This document shows, one piece after another, positions 1 through 7,128 of a DNA stretch of 12,205 nucleotides (the stretch's first letter is position 1; every line of letters starts with the position of its first letter). The stretch is from positions 1-12,205 of the forward strand of contig JBEIDK010000098.1 in assembly GCA_040383485.1 (NCBI GenBank), given 5' to 3'. The DNA is from JBEIDK01 sp040383485. Lineage in GTDB: Bacteria > Bacteroidota > Bacteroidia > UBA4408. The position numbers were made by a program, and so were the translations under genes. Under the pieces are notes generated by a model. That model saw only the letters and a list, made by a program, of their open reading frames with translations, was not told the origin of the DNA and ran no database searches.

Positions 1-36
1 AATGTGTACACTGAGAAAATTGTTATTAGTAGATAA
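1..36 (+). CDS. 3' end of a probable T9SS-sorted secreted protein (partial)
   Basis: Frame 1 reads NVYTEKIVISR and then TAA at 34-36; the rest of the gene lies left of the window. The pattern of a Tyr, then a Lys-Ile-Val-Ile-type strand and a final Arg at the extreme C terminus is what type IX secretion sorting domains of Bacteroidota look like, so this is inferred to be the tail of a secreted or surface-anchored protein. A strong terminator begins 20 bp after the stop, which supports a real gene end here. Frame 2 stays open through the hairpin and frame 3 stops at once, so frame 1 is the best choice. Eleven residues cannot prove the family. Confidence 0.45.
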   Translation, partial: NVYTEKIVISR

Positions 37-55
37 TTATCAAACGATTAAAAAT

Positions 56-87
56 AAAAAAGGCTACCCAACTTGGTAGCCTTTTTT
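56..87 (+). terminator. Rho-independent terminator
   Basis: GGCTACC (62-68) pairs with GGTAGCC (75-81) around the loop CAACTT. Flanking A6 (56-61) and T6 (82-87) extend the stem to 13 bp. The T-run follows the GC stem on the plus strand, so it ends the gene stopping at 36. The symmetric A and T tracts would also let it work on the minus strand. Confidence 0.85.
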
Positions 88-134
88 GTGAAGTTTGCAA
101 AGATAATGGTTCATTCCTTCACAAAAATTGAGGG

Positions 135-265
135 TAATACCGATTACACTTTCAATTTAGTCCAATTGCAGCATAGCCTTATTATACTAATTTCAAGTAG
201 TATCGGCATTAAGCATTGCATATTTATTTTTTAGTTGGACTAAAAAATAAATGCAATTGGTATTA
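135..265. repeat. 131-bp quasi-palindromic MITE-like element
   Basis: The two ends are inverted repeats: 135-167 and the reverse complement of 233-265 agree at 25 of 33 positions without gaps, and both begin TAATACC. Inside, 217-235 and 239-255 form a near-perfect hairpin (TTTATTTTTTAGT against ACTAAAAAATAAA plus TGCA ends, loop TGG). Near the middle, ATACTA (184-189) pairs with TAGTAT (198-203). No open reading frame fills it. Terminal inverted repeats, small size, AT richness and an intergenic position suggest a decayed MITE or a palindromic repeat family, but copy number elsewhere in the genome is unknown. It may also act as a transcript end for the minus-strand EVE gene, which stops at 351. 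The rest of the 37-350 gap shows nothing clear. Confidence 0.5.
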
Positions 266-350
266 TTTCAAAACTGAATTATTGATTCACTATACTAACT
301 ATACCAAACAAAAAGCAAACCTATTTGTAATTATTTTCTAAGTAAAAACT

Positions 351-764
351 TTAAACTTTAGTTTCACTCAACATTAATATCCTATCAAATTCTTCAACCT
401 TGACAGGACTAACAGAAAGTCGTGAAAGCTTTACCAATGCCATATCTTTTAAAATAGGGTCCGCTTTTATTTGTGAAAGGGTTATAAATTTTTTTAGTGC
501 TTTTACAGGCTTTACATTTACTGCTACCCATGTTTCATCATCAATTGTTGGGTCGGGAAAATGCTCCTTACTAACCTTTGCAACACCAACTATTTCAAGC
601 CCTTCGTTGCTGTGGTAGTATAAAAGCATATCGCCTTTTTTCATTGCTTTTAAATTATTACGAGCAGCATAGTTTCTCACCCCATCCCAAAAGGTTTCTT
701 TGTCTTCTACTAATTGCTGCCAAGGATATTTTACAGGTTCTGATTTTATAAGCCAATAGTTCAT
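351..764 (-). CDS. EVE domain-containing protein (PUA-like fold)
   Basis: A 137-residue protein that is a single EVE domain, of the family that includes human THYN1 and many bacterial stand-alone copies. Diagnostic features in order are the N-terminal YWLIKSEP, FWDGVRNYAARNNL at about residues 25-38, KGDMLLYYHSNEG near 43-55, a FPDPT segment near 69-73, and the C-terminal KLSRLSVSPV. EVE domains have a PUA-like fold and are thought to bind modified bases in nucleic acid; the ligand here is unknown. Length is slightly below the usual 140-155 residues because the loop after YYHSN is short. ATG at 764 is the natural start because the motif begins three residues in. It is divergent from lysS with a 110-bp spacer and has its own -7 word at 785-792. 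Confidence 0.9.
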   Translation of the reverse strand: MNYWLIKSEPVKYPWQQLVEDKETFWDGVRNYAARNNLKAMKKGDMLLYYHSNEGLEIVGVAKVSKEHFPDPTIDDETWVAVNVKPVKALKKFITLSQIKADPILKDMALVKLSRLSVSPVKVEEFDRILMLSETKV

Positions 765-784
765 TATATTTTGTTTTACTTTTT

Positions 785-792
785 CAAAAATA
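785..792 (-). promoter_or_regulatory. Bacteroidota -7 promoter element for the EVE gene
   Basis: Read on the minus strand this is TATTTTTG, an exact match to TAnnTTTG. It ends 20 nt before the ATG at 764, predicting a leader of about 14 nt. A TTTG lies at 819-816 on the same strand, with a 23-nt spacer that is slightly long for the -33 element. Predicted by eye only. Confidence 0.4.
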
Positions 793-846
793 GAAATTTA
801 TTAATCATCAATTTGCAAACACTCATAAATTAGTAAATCCTTTTTT

Positions 847-854
847 TACTTTTG
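847..854 (+). promoter_or_regulatory. Bacteroidota -7 promoter element for lysS
   Basis: TACTTTTG is an exact TAnnTTTG match ending 20 nt before the lysS ATG. This is the same geometry as the divergent EVE promoter. No good TTTG -33 element sits 19-21 nt upstream. No Shine-Dalgarno sequence precedes the ATG, as is usual in this phylum. Confidence 0.4.
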
Positions 855-874
855 CTAAAATTCAATTTATTGCT

Positions 875-2389
875 ATGCAACACTTATCAGAACAAGAAAT
901 AATTCGTCGTCAAAAGTTAGATGAACTTATAAAAATGGGAATTAACCCATACCCAGCAGAACTTTTTGAAGTAAATGCACAAAGCGCTGACATATTAAAA
1001 AATTATGAAAACGATAAGTTAGGTTACAAAAATATTAGCATTGCCGGACGAATCATGAGCGTTCGTGATATGGGCAAGGCATGTTTTGCTGTTTTACAAG
1101 ATGCTGTTGGCCGCATTCAAATTTATGTCCGTCGCGACGACATATGCCCTGATGAAGATAAGTCTTTATATGATACTGTATTTAAAAAACTAATAGACAT
1201 AGGCGATATTGTTGGTATTTCTGGATATGTTTTTACTACAAAAACTGGCGAAACTACAATACACTGTACATCATTAAAATTATTATGTAAATCACTTCGT
1301 CCATTACCTATTGTAAAGGTAGATGAAGAAGGAACTACACATGATGCCTTTTCAGATCCTGAGCAACGTTATAGAATGCGATATCTTGATTTAATAGTAA
1401 ATCCTGATATTAGAGATACCTTTATTCAAAGAAGTAAAATGGTGAATGCCATGAGAACTTTTCTAAATAATAAAGGGTACCTAGAAGTTGAAACACCAAT
1501 ATTACAGCCAATTCATGGTGGTGCAGCTGCAAGGCCTTTTGTAACTCATCATAATACTCTTGATATGCAATTGTATTTGCGTATTGCTAATGAATTGTAT
1601 CTGAAAAAATTAATTGTAGGAGGCTATGATGGTGTTTTTGAATTCGCAAAAGATTTTAGAAATGAAGGCATGAGTCGTTTTCATAATCCAGAATTTACTC
1701 AGGTAGAATTATATGTTGCTTATAAGGATTACAATTGGATGATGAACCTAGTTGAAGAAATGGTTGAGAAGGTTTGCATAGCTATTCATGGAAAAACAGA
1801 AATACAGGTTGGAGACAACCTCATTAATTTTCAACGTCCTTGGAAAAGATACACCATGTTCGAAGCCATTGAGCATTTTACTGGCGTAGATATTAGCAAT
1901 ATGGATGAATACACCATGCGTGATGCAGCGAAAAAAATGGGGATTCATGTCGACCCAACCTTGGCTAGAGGAAAAGTAATTGATGAAATTTTTGGTGAGA
2001 CATGTGAAGGTAAATTAATACAACCAACTTTCATTACTGATTACCCTGAAGAAATGAGTCCGCTAGCTAAAAAGCACCGAAGTAAAATTGGATTTGTAGA
2101 ACGCTTTGAAGCTATTTGTAACGGTAAAGAAATTTGTAATGCATATAGCGAGTTGAACGACCCTATTGACCAACGTAAAAGATTTGAAGACCAATTAGAA
2201 CTTGCTAAACGTGGTGATGAAGAGGCTATGGTTTTGGATGAGGATTTTATTAGAGCCATCGAATTTGGAATGCCACCTACTTCTGGTTTAGGTATTGGTA
2301 TTGACCGACTAGCAATGATCATGACTAACAGTAATTCAATTCAAGATGTATTATTCTTTCCTCAAATGCGACCTGAAAAAGTTGATTAA
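875..2389 (+). CDS. lysS: Lysyl-tRNA synthetase (class II)
   Basis: Charges tRNA-Lys with lysine using ATP, in the cytoplasm. The 504 residues match the roughly 505 of E. coli LysS. The N-terminal OB-fold anticodon-binding domain covers about residues 50-150 (ISIAGRIMSVRDMGKACF and following). The class II catalytic core shows motif 1 at about 186-212 (RSKMVNAMRTF, then KGYLEVETP), the lysine-site segment HGGAAARPF, motif 2 at 261-281 with Arg262 (FRNEG then RFHNPEFTQ), and motif 3 GLGIGIDRLAM at 471-481. The protein ends with LFFPQMRPE, a typical LysS terminus, so it is complete. The ATG at 875 opens directly into LSEQEIIRRQKL, the expected N-terminal helix. A terminator hairpin begins 17 bp after the stop. 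Confidence 0.97.
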   Translation: MQHLSEQEIIRRQKLDELIKMGINPYPAELFEVNAQSADILKNYENDKLGYKNISIAGRIMSVRDMGKACFAVLQDAVGRIQIYVRRDDICPDEDKSLYDTVFKKLIDIGDIVGISGYVFTTKTGETTIHCTSLKLLCKSLRPLPIVKVDEEGTTHDAFSDPEQRYRMRYLDLIVNPDIRDTFIQRSKMVNAMRTFLNNKGYLEVETPILQPIHGGAAARPFVTHHNTLDMQLYLRIANELYLKKLIVGGYDGVFEFAKDFRNEGMSRFHNPEFTQVELYVAYKDYNWMMNLVEEMVEKVCIAIHGKTEIQVGDNLINFQRPWKRYTMFEAIEHFTGVDISNMDEYTMRDAAKKMGIHVDPTLARGKVIDEIFGETCEGKLIQPTFITDYPEEMSPLAKKHRSKIGFVERFEAICNGKEICNAYSELNDPIDQRKRFEDQLELAKRGDEEAMVLDEDFIRAIEFGMPPTSGLGIGIDRLAMIMTNSNSIQDVLFFPQMRPEKVD

Positions 2390-2406
2390 TTTATATGTAA
2401 CATTTG

Positions 2407-2437
2407 AAAAGAGTGAGCAAAAGTCTCACTCTTTTTT
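2407..2437 (+). terminator. Rho-independent terminator of lysS
   Basis: AAAAGAGTGAG (2407-2417) pairs perfectly with CTCACTCTTTT (2425-2435) around CAAAAGT, and a T-run covers 2432-2437. It has all the hallmarks of an intrinsic terminator. It also lies inside the longest possible reading frame of the next gene, which bears on that gene's start and expression. Confidence 0.85.
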
Positions 2438-2448
2438 ATTTACTTGAT

Positions 2449-3897
2449 TTGAATAAAATTTCTACCAATAGTATTATTTACCTTTTTGCAATCTTTGCAT
2501 TCTTTATTTGGTATGCTTATATCGATTATCCTGAACTATCGCATGATGAACCCTTTTCTCTTTATCATTCATTGATTCCTATTTCAGACTTAGTACAAAG
2601 ACTAACAACTGATAATAATCCACCACTCTACGAAATATGTTTACATCTATGGATACGAATTTTCGGAAATGAATTAACGACAATTCGTTTGTTATCAACC
2701 ATTCTGCTTTGTGCAGCACTTATTATCAACGCCAAAATGATTCTTCATTATTTTGGTATTATCCCAATGATAATTAGCTCTGCTTTATTTATCTTTTCAA
2801 ATTACTATCTCAATTATGCTCATGAGGCACGTGGATATGCGCTATTCTTATTTTTGACTATAGCTTTTTCAAGCATTTTTTTGACAATTTATAATGGCAT
2901 TAAAAATGCAAAATCATTTAAGGAATACATTTTTTCAAATTGGCTTGTTTCCATATTATTTATAATATGTTCAGTATTGCTATTGCATAGTCATTACATG
3001 GCTAGTTTTGTAATACTTGCAGTTTTCATATTTTTAATAATTCAAATTATTAATAAGGACTTAACTAAAAATGCAGTTTGGGTATTCATATTACTTGGCT
3101 CCTGTGTTCTACTTTTATATTTTCCGCAGCTACTGATATTCATTAAAAATGCGTTTAAAGTTGCTCATCATGGCACTTGGCTTAATCCTCCTGAGTTAAC
3201 AGATTTATATAATTTATTGTGGAAATTCTTTAATTCGCCAGTTGCAACCGTGCTTGTATTATTTCCTTTATTATTTATTTCTTCATATAGCAAACAATTA
3301 AAAAATTCAGCATATAAATTTATGTGTGTTATGTTTTGGATTCCTTTTTTATTTGTGTTCATTATAAGTTTTAAAATACCACTATTTCATGATAGATACA
3401 TGATTTTCATTTCACCTTTTGCGTATAATTTAGTTGCAATTAACACCCACTTCATACTAAATAAATACAATTTTAAAATGATGTATTTAGTGCTTGTCCC
3501 ACTATTCGCTTTTATGTTTTCATTTAGTCTCATAGGCAAAAAATCAGATACGCTTCAGGAAGCTTTATTAGTATCGAATTTAAATGAAACAATTTATGTT
3601 ATCTCCCCAAATTGGTATAACTATAACTTCTATTACTATTTCGATAATGGCAAATACTTTTTTTCCTTATTTGATGTCAATCATGTTGAACCGCGTAATG
3701 TAATTTTCGACTATAACCTTAGAACCTTTTCATTTTCGAAAGTTGATGAGTATAAAAATGTCAATGTTATTTTAAGCGGCAGCCCAAACCAAGAATCATT
3801 TGATTCATTTGATTCTAAGCTAAAAAGAATGGGGTATTATCTTTCTAAAACTACTTTGATTAATAAGGTTAGCAAATCGTACTTATATAAAAAGTAA
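2449..3897 (+). CDS. GT-C family membrane glycosyltransferase (GT39/ArnT/PMT-like)
   Basis: A multispanning inner-membrane protein of about 482 residues, inferred to move a sugar from a polyprenyl-phosphate donor to an acceptor on the periplasmic side. GT39-like landmarks follow the first membrane segment: an acidic SHDEP motif (Asp-Glu in the first outer loop), TTDNNPPLYE, a W-x-R-x-FGN segment, IRLLST, and HEARGYAL, the family's EARxY motif. About ten further hydrophobic helices follow, then a soluble tail of about 100 residues. There is no ATG before these motifs. The frame opens at TTG 2404, but 2407-2437 is the lysS terminator. I therefore prefer TTG 2449, which leaves a short NKISTN cytoplasmic end before helix 1. 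TTG 2404 and GTG 2413 remain possible. Substrate unknown. The stop lies 2 bp from that of the convergent gene. Confidence 0.8.
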   Translation: MNKISTNSIIYLFAIFAFFIWYAYIDYPELSHDEPFSLYHSLIPISDLVQRLTTDNNPPLYEICLHLWIRIFGNELTTIRLLSTILLCAALIINAKMILHYFGIIPMIISSALFIFSNYYLNYAHEARGYALFLFLTIAFSSIFLTIYNGIKNAKSFKEYIFSNWLVSILFIICSVLLLHSHYMASFVILAVFIFLIIQIINKDLTKNAVWVFILLGSCVLLLYFPQLLIFIKNAFKVAHHGTWLNPPELTDLYNLLWKFFNSPVATVLVLFPLLFISSYSKQLKNSAYKFMCVMFWIPFLFVFIISFKIPLFHDRYMIFISPFAYNLVAINTHFILNKYNFKMMYLVLVPLFAFMFSFSLIGKKSDTLQEALLVSNLNETIYVISPNWYNYNFYYYFDNGKYFFSLFDVNHVEPRNVIFDYNLRTFSFSKVDEYKNVNVILSGSPNQESFDSFDSKLKRMGYYLSKTTLINKVSKSYLYKK

Positions 3898-3899
3898 TT

Positions 3900-4955
3900 T
3901 TATTTACTAAAAAATCTCTTGATATTTATTTCTTCACTTAATGTTAAGTTTGATGTGAGATACTTTAAGAAAATATTTGAAAAATAAGGTGCAAGCATTA
4001 CCCCTTTAGTACCCATACCATTAAAAAAATATACTTTATCAATTAAATTACTTTTGCCAATCAATGGACGGCGGTCTGCAACTGTTGGACGAATACCAGC
4101 CTTATGTGCAGTTATTTTATAAGGCACATTAATAAGCTGTTTTAGTTTAAGGTTCAATTCATTTAATCCAACTTCTGAAGGTAAACCGCTTACCTTATCC
4201 CATTCATAAGTTGAACCAACTTTGTATAAATTTGCGCCAATAGGCAAGATAAAAACACCTTTATTAATTACTTCGTTTTGAGGTAAGCCTTCAGCAATTA
4301 TTTCAATTATTTCTCCATGCGTTAGCTTAAATGCATCTTTTGGAAAGTATGGATTGTCAATTGCCTTTGACCCCTCACAAAAAATAATTGCTTTGGCTTT
4401 GAGTGATTTGTATGAAATGAATTCTTCAGTATCAATAACCTCTTCATAATTAAATTCTTCTTCTAACAAGAGTTCATTTTTAATAAGATACTTTCTAAAA
4501 CTTGTAATTAGTTTATTCGCATCTACCGCCCCACTCTCCTTTACTGATGATGTTCCTGCATTTTCGTGAAGTATATTATTATAGTACCCAGTCTTAATTT
4601 CTTTAGATAAGAAATTGTCATTGATAGATTTTTTATTCCACAAATCAATTTCATTCGAATTAGTAAATATCTTAACTATATCTAACTTAGAATGAAAGTT
4701 ATCGTTTAATAATATTTCTAGCTCTTCATAAAATGTATTTAAATAATCTATTAATTCTCCAGCCATCCAACTTTGAGTAAATCGCTTAAAAACTATTGGA
4801 TTATAAAGCCCTGCGGCTACCGCTGAAGCAGAATGTTCAATTCCCTTATCAATAACTTTTACATTATAGCCTTTTTTGAGTAATTGATAGCTTATACAAG
4901 TTCCAGCAATGCCTTGACCAACAATTATATAATCTACATTACTGCTTATTTCCAT
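3900..4955 (-). CDS. FAD-dependent oxidoreductase of the DAO family (DadA/ThiO-like)
   Basis: A 351-residue soluble flavoenzyme. The N terminus holds the ADP-binding Rossmann segment DYIIVGQGIAGT (GxGxxG at residues 13-18) with an acidic residue closing strand 2 in KVIDKG. A VAAGLYNPIVFKRF segment followed by SWMAGEL resembles a motif I associate with uncharacterised Bacteroidota FAD oxidoreductases. The C-terminal signature is AGIRPTVADRRPLIG (286-300) and GMGTKGVMLAP (313-323), as in glycine oxidase, D-amino-acid dehydrogenase and the MnmC oxidase domain. It therefore probably oxidises a C-N bond of an amine or amino acid; the substrate cannot be read from sequence. Full length, ATG start. 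It lies 9 bp downstream of the osmC-like gene on the same strand and is probably cotranscribed with it. Confidence 0.85.
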   Translation of the reverse strand: MEISSNVDYIIVGQGIAGTCISYQLLKKGYNVKVIDKGIEHSASAVAAGLYNPIVFKRFTQSWMAGELIDYLNTFYEELEILLNDNFHSKLDIVKIFTNSNEIDLWNKKSINDNFLSKEIKTGYYNNILHENAGTSSVKESGAVDANKLITSFRKYLIKNELLLEEEFNYEEVIDTEEFISYKSLKAKAIIFCEGSKAIDNPYFPKDAFKLTHGEIIEIIAEGLPQNEVINKGVFILPIGANLYKVGSTYEWDKVSGLPSEVGLNELNLKLKQLINVPYKITAHKAGIRPTVADRRPLIGKSNLIDKVYFFNGMGTKGVMLAPYFSNIFLKYLTSNLTLSEEINIKRFFSK

Positions 4956-4964
4956 AATATTTTA

Positions 4965-5369
4965 TTACCAATTAAATAGTATGGTTTGTATGAGTTCAGG
5001 ATGCAAGCTTTTGCTTACTGGACATGTTTTAGCGGTATTTTCTAGTATTGCTTTTGCCTTTTCATCATAGTTATTATTTGGCATTGTAATTTCAACAATT
5101 ATTTCGCCAACTCTTCTTGGATTTTGTATCATAACCTTTGTAACCTTCGCAATAGCACCCTCCATTTTGTATCCATGAGTATTTGCTGCTATACCCATTA
5201 CCGTCAGCATACAATTAGCAAGTGAAGTGCTCATTAAATCGGTTGGCGAAAAAGCCTCACCCTTCCCATGATTGTCAATTGGAGCATCACTAACAATTTT
5301 ATTATTACTTGCAAGATGCTTTGCTTCTGTGCGCAATTCGCCGAGGTATATTACTTCTGAAGTATTCAT
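4965..5369 (-). CDS. OsmC family peroxiredoxin-like protein
   Basis: A cytoplasmic 134-residue protein of the OsmC/Ohr fold, whose members reduce organic hydroperoxides through a cysteine pair. Seen here are GKGEAFSPTDLMSTSLANCM with Cys53 on the central helix, and AKTCPVSKSLHPE with Cys116. The spacing and the SPTDL and CPVSKSL motifs are typical of the YhfA-like OsmC branch rather than of Ohr proper. Length is normal for that branch. ATG start, with a divergent spacer shared with the exported beta-barrel gene. As the first gene of a likely two-gene unit with the FAD oxidoreductase, it could remove peroxide made by a flavin oxidase; that link is inference. Confidence 0.9.
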   Translation of the reverse strand: MNTSEVIYLGELRTEAKHLASNNKIVSDAPIDNHGKGEAFSPTDLMSTSLANCMLTVMGIAANTHGYKMEGAIAKVTKVMIQNPRRVGEIIVEITMPNNNYDEKAKAILENTAKTCPVSKSLHPELIQTILFNW

Positions 5370-5413
5370 TTTGTTTTTTTTTGCTAATTTAAACCTTACA
5401 AATACATTTTTGC

Positions 5414-5421
5414 TATTTTTG
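5414..5421 (+). promoter_or_regulatory. Bacteroidota -7 promoter element for the beta-barrel/lipA unit
   Basis: TATTTTTG is an exact TAnnTTTG match. It ends 22 nt before TTG 5444, nearly the same distance as the -7 elements of lysS and the EVE gene. That placement excludes TTG 5423 as the start, since it would lie upstream of the expected transcript start near 5427. No convincing -33 element. Confidence 0.4.
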
Positions 5422-5443
5422 TTTGTCTTTTACATTATCCTTT

Positions 5444-6193
5444 TTGAATTTAATTAGAATAAATAGAGTAATAATTTTTAGTATAGTGAGTTTTTTATTC
5501 ATGCTATGCAATGCTATTGGGCAGCAAGCATCTTTAGATGGTACTAAATTGTTATATAGAAACTTCACTTCTAAAAGTTTAACAATAACTTCGAGAGGAG
5601 TTGGTTTTACTTATCGAAAGGCAAAGTTTGTAAGAGGTAAAGACAGATTATTTGAATTAGAACTAGCAACAATTAAAGATCCTAAACAAGTTAAAACTCA
5701 AGGTCAAGGAACCAACTTTAAAAGCTATTACTTTGGTAAATTAAATTCTGTTATTGCAATACGTGCTGGACTTGGTTGGCAAAAATCACTTTACAACAAA
5801 GAAGTTCCTACAGCTTTAGAAATAAAAACTGGCTTTGCCTTTGGAGCTTCAATTGCATTGTTAAAACCAATTTATGTGCAAGTACCAAGCAACGAAAGAA
5901 ATAGAACAACTCGTGTTGAAAGATATGATACCACTTTAATAAATAGTGGGCAAGTTTTGGGACGTGCGTCTTTTTTTAATGGTATATCAAAAACTACAAT
6001 TAGTCCTGGTGCGTTTTTAAAATATTATTTTTTATTTGATTTTGGTTCTGAAGACGACAAAATTCGTGCTTTGGAATGCGGCGCAATTGGAGATTTCTAT
6101 TTGCGTGGAGTTAATATTATGGCATTTAATACACCAAGAAAATTTATGTTAACCCTATACGTTTCTTATGTTTTTGGTGATAAGAAATATTAA
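5444..6193 (+). CDS. Exported conserved protein, probable outer-membrane beta-barrel
   Basis: About 249 residues from TTG 5444. The N terminus is a signal peptide: basic RINR, hydrophobic VIIFSIVSFLFMLC, then a probable cleavage after NAIG just before QQASLDGTKLLYRN. The mature part alternates short amphipathic strands and polar turns (FRGVGFTYRK-like stretches, FKSYYFGKL, ALEIKTGFAFGASIALLKPIY) and ends FMLTLYVSYVFGDKKY, with an aromatic-rich last strand as in outer-membrane barrels. I recall similar proteins next to lipA in other Bacteroidota but know no established function. No ATG fits: the only early one, at 5501, would cut the signal peptide to a few residues. TTG 5423 would extend it upstream but overlaps the -7 promoter word. 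lipA follows after 14 bp, so the two are probably cotranscribed. Confidence 0.7.
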   Translation: MNLIRINRVIIFSIVSFLFMLCNAIGQQASLDGTKLLYRNFTSKSLTITSRGVGFTYRKAKFVRGKDRLFELELATIKDPKQVKTQGQGTNFKSYYFGKLNSVIAIRAGLGWQKSLYNKEVPTALEIKTGFAFGASIALLKPIYVQVPSNERNRTTRVERYDTTLINSGQVLGRASFFNGISKTTISPGAFLKYYFLFDFGSEDDKIRALECGAIGDFYLRGVNIMAFNTPRKFMLTLYVSYVFGDKKY

Positions 6194-6207
6194 TTCAGAA
6201 TTCTTAA

Positions 6208-7080
6208 ATGGATAATTTAAACTCAGAACTTACGACTTCAAAAATTAAAAAACCTGATTGGTTAAGGGTAAAATTACCTACGGGTAAAGAATATGCCGAA
6301 GTAAGAAAATTAGTTGATACACATAAATTACATACTATCTGCGAAAGCGGTAACTGCCCAAACATGGGCGAATGTTGGGGGGCGGGCACGGCAACGTTTA
6401 TGATTCTTGGTAATATTTGTACACGTTCATGCGGTTTTTGTGCAGTTGCTACTGGCCGACCATTAGCTGTTGATACAAATGAGCCTTCTCGTGTTGCAGA
6501 GTCAGTAAGTCTTATGAAGGTAAAACATTGCGTAATCACCTCTGTTGACCGCGATGAGTTAAAAGATGGAGGTTCAATTATCTGGGCTGAAACTGTAAAT
6601 AAAATTCGTGAAATATCTCCGGGTACAACAATGGAAACTCTAATTCCTGATTTTGCTGGTAAATGGGAAAATTTGCAGCGCATTATTGATGTAAAGCCCG
6701 AAATAGTATCGCATAATTTAGAAACTGTAAAAAGATTAACCAAACAAGTTCGAATTCAAGCAAAATACGACAGAAGTTTAGAAGTCTTAAAACGACTTAA
6801 AGACGCTGGTCTAAAAACAAAATCGGGCATCATGCTTGGACTTGGCGAAACTGAAGATGAGTTATATGAAGCCATGGATGACTTATGCAAAGCTGGCGTT
6901 GATATATTAACCTTAGGTCAATATTTACAACCAACTCTAAAACACTTGCCTGTCGTTAGATTTGTAAAGCCACAAGAGTTTGCATTATTCAAGGAAGTAG
7001 CCCTTTCAAAAGGCTTCAGATATGTAGAAAGCGGACCATTGGTACGTTCATCATATCATGCCGAAAAGCATTTGTTCTAG
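6208..7080 (+). CDS. lipA: Lipoyl synthase (radical SAM)
   Basis: Inserts two sulfur atoms into octanoyl chains on the E2 and GcvH proteins to make lipoyl groups. All catalytic features are present: the auxiliary 4Fe-4S cluster cysteines 45, 50 and 56 (CESGNCPNMGEC), the radical SAM cluster cysteines 71, 75 and 78 (CTRSCGFC), and the C-terminal RSSYHAEK motif whose Ser ligates the auxiliary cluster. GRPLAVDTNEP and VTSVDRDELKDGG are also typical. The 290 residues are a normal length without a long leader. ATG start lies 14 bp after the beta-barrel gene. No lipB or lplA is visible nearby. It faces hemL with 48 bp between the stops and no strong terminator. Confidence 0.97.
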   Translation: MDNLNSELTTSKIKKPDWLRVKLPTGKEYAEVRKLVDTHKLHTICESGNCPNMGECWGAGTATFMILGNICTRSCGFCAVATGRPLAVDTNEPSRVAESVSLMKVKHCVITSVDRDELKDGGSIIWAETVNKIREISPGTTMETLIPDFAGKWENLQRIIDVKPEIVSHNLETVKRLTKQVRIQAKYDRSLEVLKRLKDAGLKTKSGIMLGLGETEDELYEAMDDLCKAGVDILTLGQYLQPTLKHLPVVRFVKPQEFALFKEVALSKGFRYVESGPLVRSSYHAEKHLF

Positions 7081-7128
7081 TTTAGTCATTAAAATAAAGC
7101 AAGAAGCAGTATTGTGTAATCTTAGCAA

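Noticed and set aside
6204..6743. Open frame of 179 codons on the minus strand
   Set aside because: It is wholly antisense to the first half of lipA, whose cluster motifs are unmistakable. The translation has no family-like features.
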